The translations under genes and the position numbers were made by a program. A stretch of 27,074 bases of DNA from a virus. The notes under the pieces are model-generated. The model had not been told where the DNA came from. It saw only the letters and a program-made list of their open reading frames with translations, and did not search any database. How positions within the stretch are numbered: the first letter of the stretch is position 1; every line of letters begins with the position of its first letter. Where the stretch lies: the IMG/VR virus record IMGVR_UViG_3300021092_000166, positions 1 to 27,074 of that record. One strand, written 5' to 3'. Positions 1 to 7,479 of this stretch are shown here, piece by piece.

Positions 1-326
1 TTCTGAATATTTTATTGGATAGAACACCAACAAAAGGTTGGCGCAATCATCCGGTGACACTTATGTGGACAGGGTATGAGTCAGCGTTAAAGCTCTATCA
101 GAACATAACTATCCGTGAATGGATTAATCGTGGATATGAGAACAATATGGATTTCGAAGAAATAGAACCAGGAACTGTTGTAATGCCAGCTTGGTTTGGC
201 AATGAAGAATTCCATAGATCGCATAGATCAAATCTTCTTCGTAAAGATCATGAATATTATTCACAGTTTTTTGATGAACCAAGTAACTTAAAATATTATT
301 GGCCAGGAGTTTTATATGTCGCTTAA
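1..326 (+). CDS. Pyrimidine-dimer DNA glycosylase-like protein (5' partial)
   Basis: Probable DNA repair enzyme of the endonuclease V / MSMEG_6728-like family, which removes UV-induced pyrimidine dimers. The frame is open to the left edge of the window (first full codon at 3), and the family normally begins some 30-50 residues further upstream, so the true start lies outside. The visible part carries the family-like block KGWRNHPVTLMW followed by GYESALKLY and a second helix containing REWINRG. A TTG at 15 could be read as a start, but it would cut off the conserved N-terminal part. The end overlaps the next gene by 11 bases, which suggests translational coupling. The assignment rests on motif recall. 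Confidence 0.72.
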   Translation, partial: LNILLDRTPTKGWRNHPVTLMWTGYESALKLYQNITIREWINRGYENNMDFEEIEPGTVVMPAWFGNEEFHRSHRSNLLRKDHEYYSQFFDEPSNLKYYWPGVLYVA

Positions 327-720
327 AGTGTTTTTGTCGGGAGCCATAGAAGGCGTAGGAGACTACGGTTCTTTTTGGCGTAAATTAGCAACTAAATCAC
401 TGCATTTGGCTGGTTATGATGTTTTGGATCCTATGAAAATTCCCGATACAGAGTATCAGACAGCCAGAGAAATAGTAGAAAAAAATCTCTTTATGCAGCG
501 TCGAGCTGATATTATTCTGGTAGAATACATGATACCAAATCGCCCATATATAGGAACTGATTTTGAATTAGCTTGGGCTAAATTCAATAATCAACCTGCA
601 GTAGTGTTCTGCTGTGAAGAAAATAAAGATAGAGTTTATTTGAAATATATGGCAACAAAACTTGCATCCTGTATGCAAGATGCGATAGAATATATCGCAA
701 TCAATTATCCATCAAATTAA
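316..720 (+). CDS. Nucleoside 2-deoxyribosyltransferase-like protein
   Basis: This 134-residue protein has the Rossmann-like layout of the nucleoside 2-deoxyribosyltransferase superfamily, whose members cleave or transfer deoxyribosyl groups between bases. It opens with KVFLSGAI, has GYDVLDP near residue 35, and carries an acidic strand ADIILVEY followed by GTDFELAWA, where the family places its catalytic glutamate. The ATG at 316 has an AGGAG seven bases upstream. The gene overlaps the glycosylase-like gene before it. A role in nucleotide salvage or in making an altered DNA base is possible; the sequence does not decide between them. Related superfamily members can also be plain nucleotide hydrolases. 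Confidence 0.7.
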   Translation: MSLKVFLSGAIEGVGDYGSFWRKLATKSLHLAGYDVLDPMKIPDTEYQTAREIVEKNLFMQRRADIILVEYMIPNRPYIGTDFELAWAKFNNQPAVVFCCEENKDRVYLKYMATKLASCMQDAIEYIAINYPSN

Positions 721-734
721 CGAAAGGTAATACA

Positions 735-929
735 ATGTCAGATAACAAGTTAAAGTATTTTACAGTAACAACAACAGCAATCGTCAAGGCCAACAATAAG
801 ACTGAGGCCCAGAAGCTTGCCATGTCGACTGGTCGTCGTCCAGTTGGCGTTACTGGAGAGGTAATCTTCAAGGACGTTGAGATCGAGCGCATCTCGGCTG
901 TTGAGGCTCACGATCAGCTCGTCGGCTGA
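735..929 (+). CDS. Small GC-rich protein, probably highly expressed
   Basis: This 64-residue protein is not recognised. It begins with a likely beta strand (KYFTVTTTAIVKA) and continues with an alanine- and lysine-rich helix. An AAAGG lies about nine bases before the ATG, and a very strong terminator follows 24 bases after the stop. From 781 to 900 the GC content is about 54% by hand count, well above its neighbours, with codons ending mainly in C or G. This base composition, with the good ribosome site and private terminator, suggests either high expression or recent transfer from a GC-rich genome. Confidence 0.8.
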   Translation: MSDNKLKYFTVTTTAIVKANNKTEAQKLAMSTGRRPVGVTGEVIFKDVEIERISAVEAHDQLVG

Positions 930-952
930 GTAGTTCAGCAAACGTATTTGTT

Positions 953-990
953 GCAGATTGAGGGGGATTGTCCCCCTCAATCTGCTTTTA
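953..990 (+). terminator. Strong Rho-independent terminator
   Basis: A perfect 15-base-pair inverted repeat (953-967 with 971-985) with a three-base loop TTG and a GGGGG/CCCCC core is followed by TTTT at 986-989. It ends transcription of the repair and small GC-rich genes and separates them from the glycosyltransferase that follows. Confidence 0.93.
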
Positions 991-1005
991 AAGATTGGAT
1001 ATTTT

Positions 1006-1698
1006 ATGATTATAGCACAGATGATAGGTAGAAACGAGTCTGGTAGATTTCTTGAAAATGTCTTAAAAAGATTATCTTCACAAGTTGATAAAATTGTTTT
1101 CACAGATGACTGCTCAGATGATAATACTATGGAGATAGCTGCAAAATATGCAGAAGTCTTCCGAAGTCCTGAGCCTTTATTCAAGGTACATGAAGGTAAG
1201 TTAAGATCTTTTGCATGGAGCAACTTAGAGCATTTTGCACATCTTGGTGATTGGATAGTGGCCATAGATTGCGACGAAATGCTACACCACACTCATAATT
1301 TATCAATAAGAAATGTTTTAGCTCAGTCGCCAAATGATGTTGTTAATGTTAGATTTTATCATATGTGGAACGATTCTCAATATCGAGTTGATAAACTGTG
1401 GGCACCTAACAATAGCTCAAGAATATTTAGATTTGCTGCTAATGGCGGATTTGCAGATAAGCAGCTTGCTTGCGGTTCGGAGCCTACATATGTAGTGGAT
1501 TGGATTCGCCAAAGAAATTGGTGGCTTAACTCCGGTTTCATGATGCAGCACTTGGGCTATATTAGTGATTTAGATAAGCAAGATAAATATTCAAGATACT
1601 CAGAGATAGATGGTGGTAAGTTTCATAATATAAATCATATCAATTCAATATTAGACAAAAATCCAGTTTTAATTGACTGGGGTACATTTGGTATATGA
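1006..1698 (+). CDS. Glycosyltransferase family 2-like protein
   Basis: This 230-residue protein looks like a GT-A fold glycosyltransferase. It starts with a strand (MIIAQMIGRNESGRF) and has TDDCSDDNT at about residues 33-41, the usual nucleotide-sugar loop. A DCDE motif at 88-91 fits the metal-binding DXD. The ATG at 1006 is chosen because the longer in-frame TTG at 958 lies inside the terminator stem. No clear Shine-Dalgarno site is visible. The acceptor is unknown; phage enzymes of this kind may modify DNA, virion proteins or cell-surface glycans. Confidence 0.78.
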   Translation: MIIAQMIGRNESGRFLENVLKRLSSQVDKIVFTDDCSDDNTMEIAAKYAEVFRSPEPLFKVHEGKLRSFAWSNLEHFAHLGDWIVAIDCDEMLHHTHNLSIRNVLAQSPNDVVNVRFYHMWNDSQYRVDKLWAPNNSSRIFRFAANGGFADKQLACGSEPTYVVDWIRQRNWWLNSGFMMQHLGYISDLDKQDKYSRYSEIDGGKFHNINHINSILDKNPVLIDWGTFGI

Positions 1699-1710
1699 TA
1701 AGGAGAAAAA

Positions 1711-2352
1711 ATGACTTGCCTTAATCCCGCTGAATCAATTAAAAATATTACACTAGCACTTGAAAAGAATAAAAAATTTTCCTATATTAATGTCACAAAG
1801 TCGGCAATTATTGCTTTAAGTAAAAACTCTGATAATTGTTTTCCTTCACATTTTGCAAAAAATGTAGTAGCTTCATTGAAAAACAATGATCCGATGATGA
1901 TGAAAGCTATATCTCATTCTCTAGTTTCTGACATAGAAGATGGCAAGCACTATAAAATAGGCTTACACAAAAATGCAACCTATTATTATTCTAATATTTT
2001 TGAATATTATTACATGAACCATAAAGATGTATATAGTTCAACTGTTAATTATTATTTAAAGAATTCTTCAAGCGTTGTTATCACTTTTCATGACAAAAAG
2101 CTAATACAAAAGCATTTTGGAAACAATGCTCATATAATTAATGTTGCGTATACTAATTATTATGAAAAATTAGACAATATATATGCTCAACTAACGGAAT
2201 TCCAGGGTGGAGTAGACTATTGCATAATGGATTGCGGTGTGCTTGGGTTGGCCTTAGCTTCTAAAATATGGGACAACTTAGATATGTCAGTATTAGATTT
2301 TGGGAAAACATTAAGTTTGAGCAAGGTCTCTTCAGCAGCAACTATTACATGA
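1711..2352 (+). CDS. GT-D-like glycosyltransferase candidate
   Basis: This 213-residue protein follows the previous glycosyltransferase by 12 bases and has an AAGGAG site before its ATG. Its C-terminal half, VDYCIMDCGVLGLALASK followed by MSVLDFGKT, resembles the end of GT-D fold (DUF1792-like) glycosyltransferases, where a glycine-rich strand-helix is followed by a short DxG element. The N-terminal half (KNITLALEKNKKFSYINVTKS) could match the start of the same fold. The match is by pattern only and the typical DxE is not obvious. Its stop overlaps the start of the next gene as ATGA. Confidence 0.55.
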   Translation: MTCLNPAESIKNITLALEKNKKFSYINVTKSAIIALSKNSDNCFPSHFAKNVVASLKNNDPMMMKAISHSLVSDIEDGKHYKIGLHKNATYYYSNIFEYYYMNHKDVYSSTVNYYLKNSSSVVITFHDKKLIQKHFGNNAHIINVAYTNYYEKLDNIYAQLTEFQGGVDYCIMDCGVLGLALASKIWDNLDMSVLDFGKTLSLSKVSSAATIT

Positions 2353-3005
2353 ATAGGCAACATAAAAAAATAGAAGAAGATGACATAAATTTTCTTACCG
2401 ATCTTCTTTTTGACACATCACTTTCTGTCAGAGAAATTGCTAGACAATTAGATGTACCTGTATCTGAGGTTAATAAGAAGATAAATTATCTTGGCTTATC
2501 ATGGCTAAAAAACTCTAGAAAAAAAATGTCTAGAGGACAAATGGCTTTAACAATGATAATGAAAAAACTTCTTCCTGGTGAAGAGATTATTAATGAGCAT
2601 CATATAGGAGACAAGTTAAAGTTTGACGTGTTTTGCCCTAAATACAAGATCGCAGCAGAGTATCATGGCCGACAGCATTTCTATTATACTAGTAGATTTT
2701 TTGAATCAAAATATGAGTTTGAACAAGCTCAAAAAAGAGATGATAAAAAAACACAGTACTGTATAGATAATGGAATAGCTTTGATTGTTTTTAGATATAA
2801 CGATCTACTAACAGAACAAGCGGTATATGATAGAATGTTAACAGCAATAAGGGAGACCGATTTTGTTCCAAAGTCCACTAATAAAAAATCCATAAGCTCT
2901 AATCCAGCATATCAGGAAGCTAAAAAGAAAAACTCTGAGTACAAAAAAAAATTGTACAAAAAAATAAAAGGTTCTAAAATTGATGGTCGTAGAAGAAGTA
3001 TCTGA
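2349..3005 (+). CDS. Helix-turn-helix plus Vsr/DUF559-like endonuclease, possible homing endonuclease
   Basis: This 218-residue protein has two parts. Residues about 12-50 form a helix-turn-helix (LSVREIARQLDVPVSEVNKK). Residues about 62-155 look like a PD-(D/E)XK nuclease of the Vsr/DUF559/EDxHD type, with D93 in KFDVFCP, E104 and H106 in AEYHGRQHF, H110, and a late strand IALIVFRYND. The tail is lysine-rich. The ATG at 2349 gives an ATGA junction with the upstream stop; a longer frame from 2268 would lie inside that gene. Free-standing phage homing endonucleases are often built this way, so mobility is plausible but no intron or duplicated target is seen. The 3' end overlaps the helicase start by 23 bases. 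Confidence 0.72.
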   Translation: MNRQHKKIEEDDINFLTDLLFDTSLSVREIARQLDVPVSEVNKKINYLGLSWLKNSRKKMSRGQMALTMIMKKLLPGEEIINEHHIGDKLKFDVFCPKYKIAAEYHGRQHFYYTSRFFESKYEFEQAQKRDDKKTQYCIDNGIALIVFRYNDLLTEQAVYDRMLTAIRETDFVPKSTNKKSISSNPAYQEAKKKNSEYKKKLYKKIKGSKIDGRRRSI

Positions 3006-4443
3006 CTTAGAAAGTTCTCCGATAGAGTACCACGCATTTGCTTTATGCCTAAAGCAACCAGGTGCCGTAAAATTCTTCAATGATAATTTGCCCAGTAATA
3101 TAGTTGGAATTATTCATGGAGAAAAAGGTGTTCATGAGTTCTATGAAGCACTACTTAGCTTCTATCGTGCTACGGCACTTGATGTAGTGGATCCTGTAGC
3201 GCTTAAAGTTTGGCTACAATCTGAAACAGATATTTATAACGCTCTAGGTGGGGATACTGGTTTAGCAATAATGCTAGACTATGTACTGGGCATACATGTT
3301 GGCAGTAAAGAATCTGTTTTAGAGCTTATTAAACACAAGGCCAATAAGCGTAAGCAGATAAATTATCTTCAAGAGCTTCAAATATTAATTAATAAAAAAG
3401 GTCTTAAATCAGAAGAGGATACCTCTAGAATATCTGAGTTAACTTTAAAGATCAAAGATCTAGAAAATTCTATAAAATATAATCCATTTGATAAGCTTAC
3501 AACAGCTTCGGATATTATGTCTAGAGCCGATAATCTACTAGATATACCTAGCTTTATGCCTACGCAGTTTAGGGCTCTGAATAGAGCTATGGGTTATACC
3601 GAAGATGGGGGGTTCTTTAAGGGGGCTGTGCATGCGGTCATTGCACCATCCGGTAAAGGTAAGAGTACTTTCGCAAAATGTTTAGCTAATCATTGGCTAG
3701 ATACTGGTTACAGAGTTTTGTATGTCAATTTTGAGGAAGCTGTTGGTCACTGGGAAAGAATATTAATGACTCAAGTAATAGGTAAAAATGTTTATTCTGA
3801 GTCAGAAAAGTGGTCGCAAAAAGAAAAGATAGATTATATATCCATTTTTAAATCTAGATTAGAAAAGTGGGGTGACCGCCTTATGGTTAGGCATGATCCT
3901 GATACTCCATATTTTGAGGATCTAGAGTTTTGGCTTAGGGACCTAATAGGTCACGCTGACAAAATCCCCGATGTTTTAATAATTGACACTATACAGTCCA
4001 TGTTCACTAGGGGTAACGGCAAAGGTAAGCCTCGTTGGGGTGAGTTTGAGGAAATGATGGTCAGATTGGAAAAGCTAGCCAGAGACATGAATTGTGTTTT
4101 AATAATCACCGCACAAGAAAATGCTAATAGGATGAAGGAAAGAAGAGAGGTAGTTCAGCAGTCAGATACGGGTGGATCCTTAGCTATTCAGCAAAAATGT
4201 GCAGTTACTATCTTTATTACAGAAAAACGTTTAGCAACTCATGATGAAACTGAGGACGAAAATATTATGCAGTTGCAAATTCCAAAAAATAGAATAACTG
4301 GTTCTGCATTTCTTTATGATCCTCCACTAGTTCGCTATAATGATGAAAAGAAAATATATGAAGATTACGAAGTTGTAAATGAGACTTCTTATACTGAAAA
4401 TACCAGTTTACAAGACCTACTTAATGGAGAAGGATTTGATTGA
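2983..4443 (+). CDS. DnaB-like replicative DNA helicase
   Basis: This 486-residue RecA-fold ATPase probably unwinds the fork ahead of the phage polymerase. The first 110 or so residues resemble the helical DnaB N-terminal domain. A helical linker follows at about 115-165. The C-terminal motor has Walker A APSGKGKS at 221-228 and Walker B VLIIDTIQS with D335. The ATG at 2983 (or the TTG just before it at 2980) lies inside the end of the preceding nuclease gene, with AAAGG upstream in that gene. The stop TGA shares its last base with the next ATG. It heads the replication operon. A circadian KaiC-like ATPase is less likely given the N-terminal domain and neighbours. Confidence 0.9.
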   Translation: MVVEEVSDLESSPIEYHAFALCLKQPGAVKFFNDNLPSNIVGIIHGEKGVHEFYEALLSFYRATALDVVDPVALKVWLQSETDIYNALGGDTGLAIMLDYVLGIHVGSKESVLELIKHKANKRKQINYLQELQILINKKGLKSEEDTSRISELTLKIKDLENSIKYNPFDKLTTASDIMSRADNLLDIPSFMPTQFRALNRAMGYTEDGGFFKGAVHAVIAPSGKGKSTFAKCLANHWLDTGYRVLYVNFEEAVGHWERILMTQVIGKNVYSESEKWSQKEKIDYISIFKSRLEKWGDRLMVRHDPDTPYFEDLEFWLRDLIGHADKIPDVLIIDTIQSMFTRGNGKGKPRWGEFEEMMVRLEKLARDMNCVLIITAQENANRMKERREVVQQSDTGGSLAIQQKCAVTIFITEKRLATHDETEDENIMQLQIPKNRITGSAFLYDPPLVRYNDEKKIYEDYEVVNETSYTENTSLQDLLNGEGFD

Positions 4444-5234
4444 TGATAGACTTAAGTGCTGATTCAATAAAAGACTTTCAAACGTGTGAAAGATTATACG
4501 ATTATAGATACTTAGAAAAACTTCCTGAAACAATCTATTCTCGTGATTTAAACACTTTAAAGTTTGAAAATAGTTTAAAGAGTATTATAAATTTTTTTTG
4601 GTTTAAGAAACAGGCTGGCATTACTCCGTCATACGCTTCGCTTTTAAATAGGTGGGAAAAAATATGGTTTCCCAAAGATACAACTCACTATGATTTAACC
4701 ATAGAACAACACGAAAGTGCATACGGTAATACGTCTAGCTTGACAGCTCACGCTGCAAACATATTGCTGAATTTTCATGAAACTTATAATGAGTTAAATG
4801 CAATTCCTTTATCTATTGCAGATGAATATATTGTCTCCATAGATAAGTCAGTTAGGATACATGATAAGTTTGATTTAATATATAGATACGCTGGCGAAAA
4901 TTATGTTGTTAAATTTATTTTTAATTATAAGAATAGTTACAGACAAATGTATCAAATTGATTTTTCTTCAATGTATTTAGCCTTCAAAAATCTGCATCCA
5001 GGTAAAATTTCTTCAACAAAATTTGGTTATGTTGATTTAATGTCGAATAACTTAAATTTCAATGAATATCAAATAACCGAACAAGATGTAGAAGCAATAA
5101 ATTACTGGTGTGCTACAATAGAGGGCAAAGACGTGTTTGTGCCTAGGCGAGGTTTAACATATTATTGCAAAAGATGCCCATTTGATACGCCATGTTCTAA
5201 ATGGTCTTTTGCAATTCAAGCAAAGGTAAAGTGA
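4443..5234 (+). CDS. RecB/Cas4-family protein with degenerate nuclease site
   Basis: This 263-residue protein has the plan of Cas4/AddB-type nucleases: an early cysteine C15 (DFQTCERLYDY), a central nuclease core, and three C-terminal cysteines C242, C245 and C251 (CKRCPFDTPC) that with C15 could hold an iron-sulphur cluster. The core keeps D144 (HDKFDLI) and Q171, but the position expected to read DYK is N161-Y162-K163, and the histidine that comes before the core in its paralogue at 11558 is a lysine here. It may therefore be a non-cleaving DNA-binding or structural partner. An ATG at 4443 with GGAGAAGG upstream fixes the start, coupled to the helicase stop. Confidence 0.75.
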   Translation: MIDLSADSIKDFQTCERLYDYRYLEKLPETIYSRDLNTLKFENSLKSIINFFWFKKQAGITPSYASLLNRWEKIWFPKDTTHYDLTIEQHESAYGNTSSLTAHAANILLNFHETYNELNAIPLSIADEYIVSIDKSVRIHDKFDLIYRYAGENYVVKFIFNYKNSYRQMYQIDFSSMYLAFKNLHPGKISSTKFGYVDLMSNNLNFNEYQITEQDVEAINYWCATIEGKDVFVPRRGLTYYCKRCPFDTPCSKWSFAIQAKVK

Positions 5235-5244
5235 GTATTATATT

Positions 5245-5922
5245 ATGGCTAAAAATTTCTTGGACGAAATCCTTAAAGAAGATAAAAAAAGTTTTTTTGA
5301 GACAGAGAACGACGTTCTTAGTCAGTTGTTAGACGAAATAAATCTAATCACAGATGATTCTATAGTATCTTTTGTTAGATCTGTTTTACTAAAGGCTCAA
5401 ATATTTTGGGATATTCCATCTAGCTTTTCTGATAAATATCATCCCGGGGATGAGCATGGTGTGGGTGGCAATGTTTTGCATACCAAAAGAGTTGTTAGAG
5501 TGGCAACAATTTTAGCAGATTCGTATTGTTTATCTGATGATGAAAGAAATATAATTTTAGCTGCTTGCCTGCTTCATGATATCACCAAGGGTATAGCTGA
5601 CGTCAATGATGACTCCTGTTTCCACTATGACCCTATGCATCCATATACGGTGGCTACTTTTGTGCAGAATTGTCAACTATATGATAAAGAACATGGGAAT
5701 GATTCTCAGTCAACAAGCTTATTTGTATCAGAGGAATCAATACAATCTATATTGAGATTAATTAGGTGTCATCTTGGACCATGGTCTCCAGTTCCAGAAA
5801 CTTATCCTATCACCTATTTAGACTACATTGTTCATATTGCCGATAGTGTTGCTAGTAAAATTCATACAGTTATAGAAGATAGTGAGCTTATCAATGAAAA
5901 ATGGCGAAAGCAAGCTGAATAA
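5245..5922 (+). CDS. HD-domain phosphohydrolase
   Basis: This 225-residue protein carries an HD domain, a metal-dependent phosphohydrolase or phosphodiesterase fold. Candidate metal ligands appear in order: H79 (VLHTKRV), H111-D112 (LLHDITKG), H132 (MHPYTVA), H176 (RCHLGPW) and D200 (IVHIADS). The arrangement recalls YhaM-type 3'-5' exoribonucleases and small nucleotidases rather than signalling synthetases. It sits between a RecB-like gene and the primase, so nucleotide-pool control or nucleic acid processing is a fair inference. The next small gene starts within its last 30 bases. Confidence 0.82.
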   Translation: MAKNFLDEILKEDKKSFFETENDVLSQLLDEINLITDDSIVSFVRSVLLKAQIFWDIPSSFSDKYHPGDEHGVGGNVLHTKRVVRVATILADSYCLSDDERNIILAACLLHDITKGIADVNDDSCFHYDPMHPYTVATFVQNCQLYDKEHGNDSQSTSLFVSEESIQSILRLIRCHLGPWSPVPETYPITYLDYIVHIADSVASKIHTVIEDSELINEKWRKQAE

Positions 5923-6076
5923 ACAGCAGCGTATTATAAATAGAGCATTTATTCTTAACAATCTAGATGATATAATTAAAGAATCTATTTATTATAGAGC
6001 CAATGCGGACTCTTTGTCTGAGCAATCTGTCGCAAAAATTCATATTTATAATGACACTAAGGTGAAGATATTATGA
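5894..6076 (+). CDS. Small hypothetical protein linked to primase
   Basis: This 60-residue basic protein is unrecognised. It is largely helical (RIINRAFILNNLDDIIKE). It overlaps the HD gene by 29 bases and its stop shares an ATGA with the primase start, so it looks translated as part of the chain. A GTG at 5882 is an alternative start; no strong Shine-Dalgarno site favours either one. Confidence 0.6.
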   Translation: MKNGESKLNKQQRIINRAFILNNLDDIIKESIYYRANADSLSEQSVAKIHIYNDTKVKIL

Positions 6077-7269
6077 AAATGCCGGCGGATCAATCTAGGT
6101 ATATTTCCAATTGGAAATATTTTGAGATAGCCAAGTATATAAAGAATCTAGATAGAGTTATTAGAATAAAAAATAATGATGCGCCAGTGCTGATTACTGA
6201 CGCTGAGTTAACTAATTTTATTAAACAGAATAATAATACCGGTTTATATACTTCAGTGTGGAGATATAACGAAACTAATTTAGATTCTGCAACTAGACTA
6301 TCATCTCTTTACTTTGATATTGACAATAAAGATCAAGAGCAATCTTTGCACGATTGCATACAGTTGTATGATTATCTTTGCAACTTCGTTCCTGGGGATT
6401 CTGTAATAGTTTATTTTACTGGCAAGAAGGGGTTTCATGTTGAGTGTGAAGCTATTGCTTTGGGGATTAATCCTTCAAATAACCTACCAAATATATTTAG
6501 ATTTATAGCAGAAAGCGTGAAATCAAAATTAAATATACAGTCTTTAGATTTTAGTGTATACGACGCTAGAAGAATGTGGAGACTTCCTGGGAGTATACAT
6601 CAAGATACGGGACTGTACAAGAATACCATAAGCGAGCAAATCTTAAGATCTGGAATGCAAGCTATATTAAGACATTGCTCATCGCCAGCGGATAATACTG
6701 TACAAGAACAAACATTTAATGCTAAAGCGAATGAATGGTTTAGAAGTTTTACATATGAATTAGAAATACAAAAAGAAAAATCTAAAGATTTTATTGGATA
6801 TTTTAATAAATATGGATCTTCTAATTTAAAATCTTTTCAGGAATCAGAAAAACAATTTACTGCAAAGCGTCTCATGGAGAACTGTGTGGCAGTAAAAAGA
6901 TTATGGCAGCAAGCTATAGATAAAAAATGCCTAGAGCATGAAGCAAGATTGTTTTTATGCTCTATCCTGACATACAATAATGAGTCTATAATGTTTTTGC
7001 ATAGTATATTAAGTAATTGCGACGATTACAATATAGATAAGACTAATAGCCATATTAATGATTGGATTAAGAGAAGACAGTTGGGAATTGGCGGAAGACC
7101 GTATACGTGCGAAAGAGCAAATGCCGTTGGCGTTGGTTGTGGTGAATGTTCTTTGGAAAAAAGAAATAAATGGGTAAAAATTGGAAATAAATATGTTGAA
7201 ACGCAAGATCAGTCTTCTCCATCGCCAATTAGGTTTGCCTACAAAAACATTAGAAAAGGGGGTGAATAG
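6073..7269 (+). CDS. Archaeo-eukaryotic-type primase, possible PriS-PriL fusion
   Basis: This 398-residue protein probably primes phage DNA synthesis. The catalytic half has the AEP motifs in order: DxD at D82/D84 (YFDIDNKD), the nucleotide loop GKKGFH at 117-122, and D159 followed by RRMWRLPGS at 166-174. The C-terminal part has C271, an EHEARLFL helix at 288-295, then C346, C356 and C359 (GCGEC). That is the order found in the PriL C-terminal iron-sulphur domain, so the protein may join both primase subunits in one chain. It starts in an ATGA junction and lies between helicase and polymerase genes, as expected for a replication module. Confidence 0.85.
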   Translation: MKMPADQSRYISNWKYFEIAKYIKNLDRVIRIKNNDAPVLITDAELTNFIKQNNNTGLYTSVWRYNETNLDSATRLSSLYFDIDNKDQEQSLHDCIQLYDYLCNFVPGDSVIVYFTGKKGFHVECEAIALGINPSNNLPNIFRFIAESVKSKLNIQSLDFSVYDARRMWRLPGSIHQDTGLYKNTISEQILRSGMQAILRHCSSPADNTVQEQTFNAKANEWFRSFTYELEIQKEKSKDFIGYFNKYGSSNLKSFQESEKQFTAKRLMENCVAVKRLWQQAIDKKCLEHEARLFLCSILTYNNESIMFLHSILSNCDDYNIDKTNSHINDWIKRRQLGIGGRPYTCERANAVGVGCGECSLEKRNKWVKIGNKYVETQDQSSPSPIRFAYKNIRKGGE

Positions 7270-7272
7270 TTC

Positions 7273-7479
7273 GTGAACGGCATAAAAAACCCAGATGATG
7301 TTGTAGCAGTTTGCTCCGAGTGTCACTCAGATCAACCGGATATTTATATGTACAAGAACCCTTTTGCCCAAGAGGGTAAGCCAGTCCCATGCAAGTATTG
7401 TGGTGGAGTGGTAATAATTACATACAGGGAAATAAGAGATCAGTCTTTAGATGACTCAAATAAAGGCAGAGGAATTTAA
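7273..7479 (+). CDS. Small zinc-ribbon protein
   Basis: This 68-residue protein starts at a GTG preceded by AGGGGGTG, one of the better ribosome sites in the region. Two cysteine pairs, CSEC at 14-17 and CKYC at 40-43, make a zinc ribbon likely. The TAATG junction couples it to the polymerase gene. Function is unknown; a small accessory factor for the primase or polymerase is only an inference from position. Confidence 0.75.
   Translation: MNGIKNPDDVVAVCSECHSDQPDIYMYKNPFAQEGKPVPCKYCGGVVIITYREIRDQSLDDSNKGRGI

Noticed and set aside
958-1005. Longer start (TTG at 958) for the first glycosyltransferase
   Set aside because: It lies in the stem of a strong terminator and adds residues not expected before the first beta strand.
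750-1292. Leftward open frame of 180 codons
   Set aside because: It runs through the small GC-rich gene, the terminator and the glycosyltransferase; no ribosome site or recognisable protein.
2268-2348. N-terminal extension of the HTH-endonuclease
   Set aside because: It overlaps the upstream gene, while the ATGA junction at 2349 gives a coupled start with the HTH intact.
5245-5922. HD protein as a DatZ-type dATPase of 2-aminoadenine phages
   Set aside because: No PurZ is present in the window and the HD arrangement looks closer to YhaM-like enzymes; the claim would need more than an HD motif.
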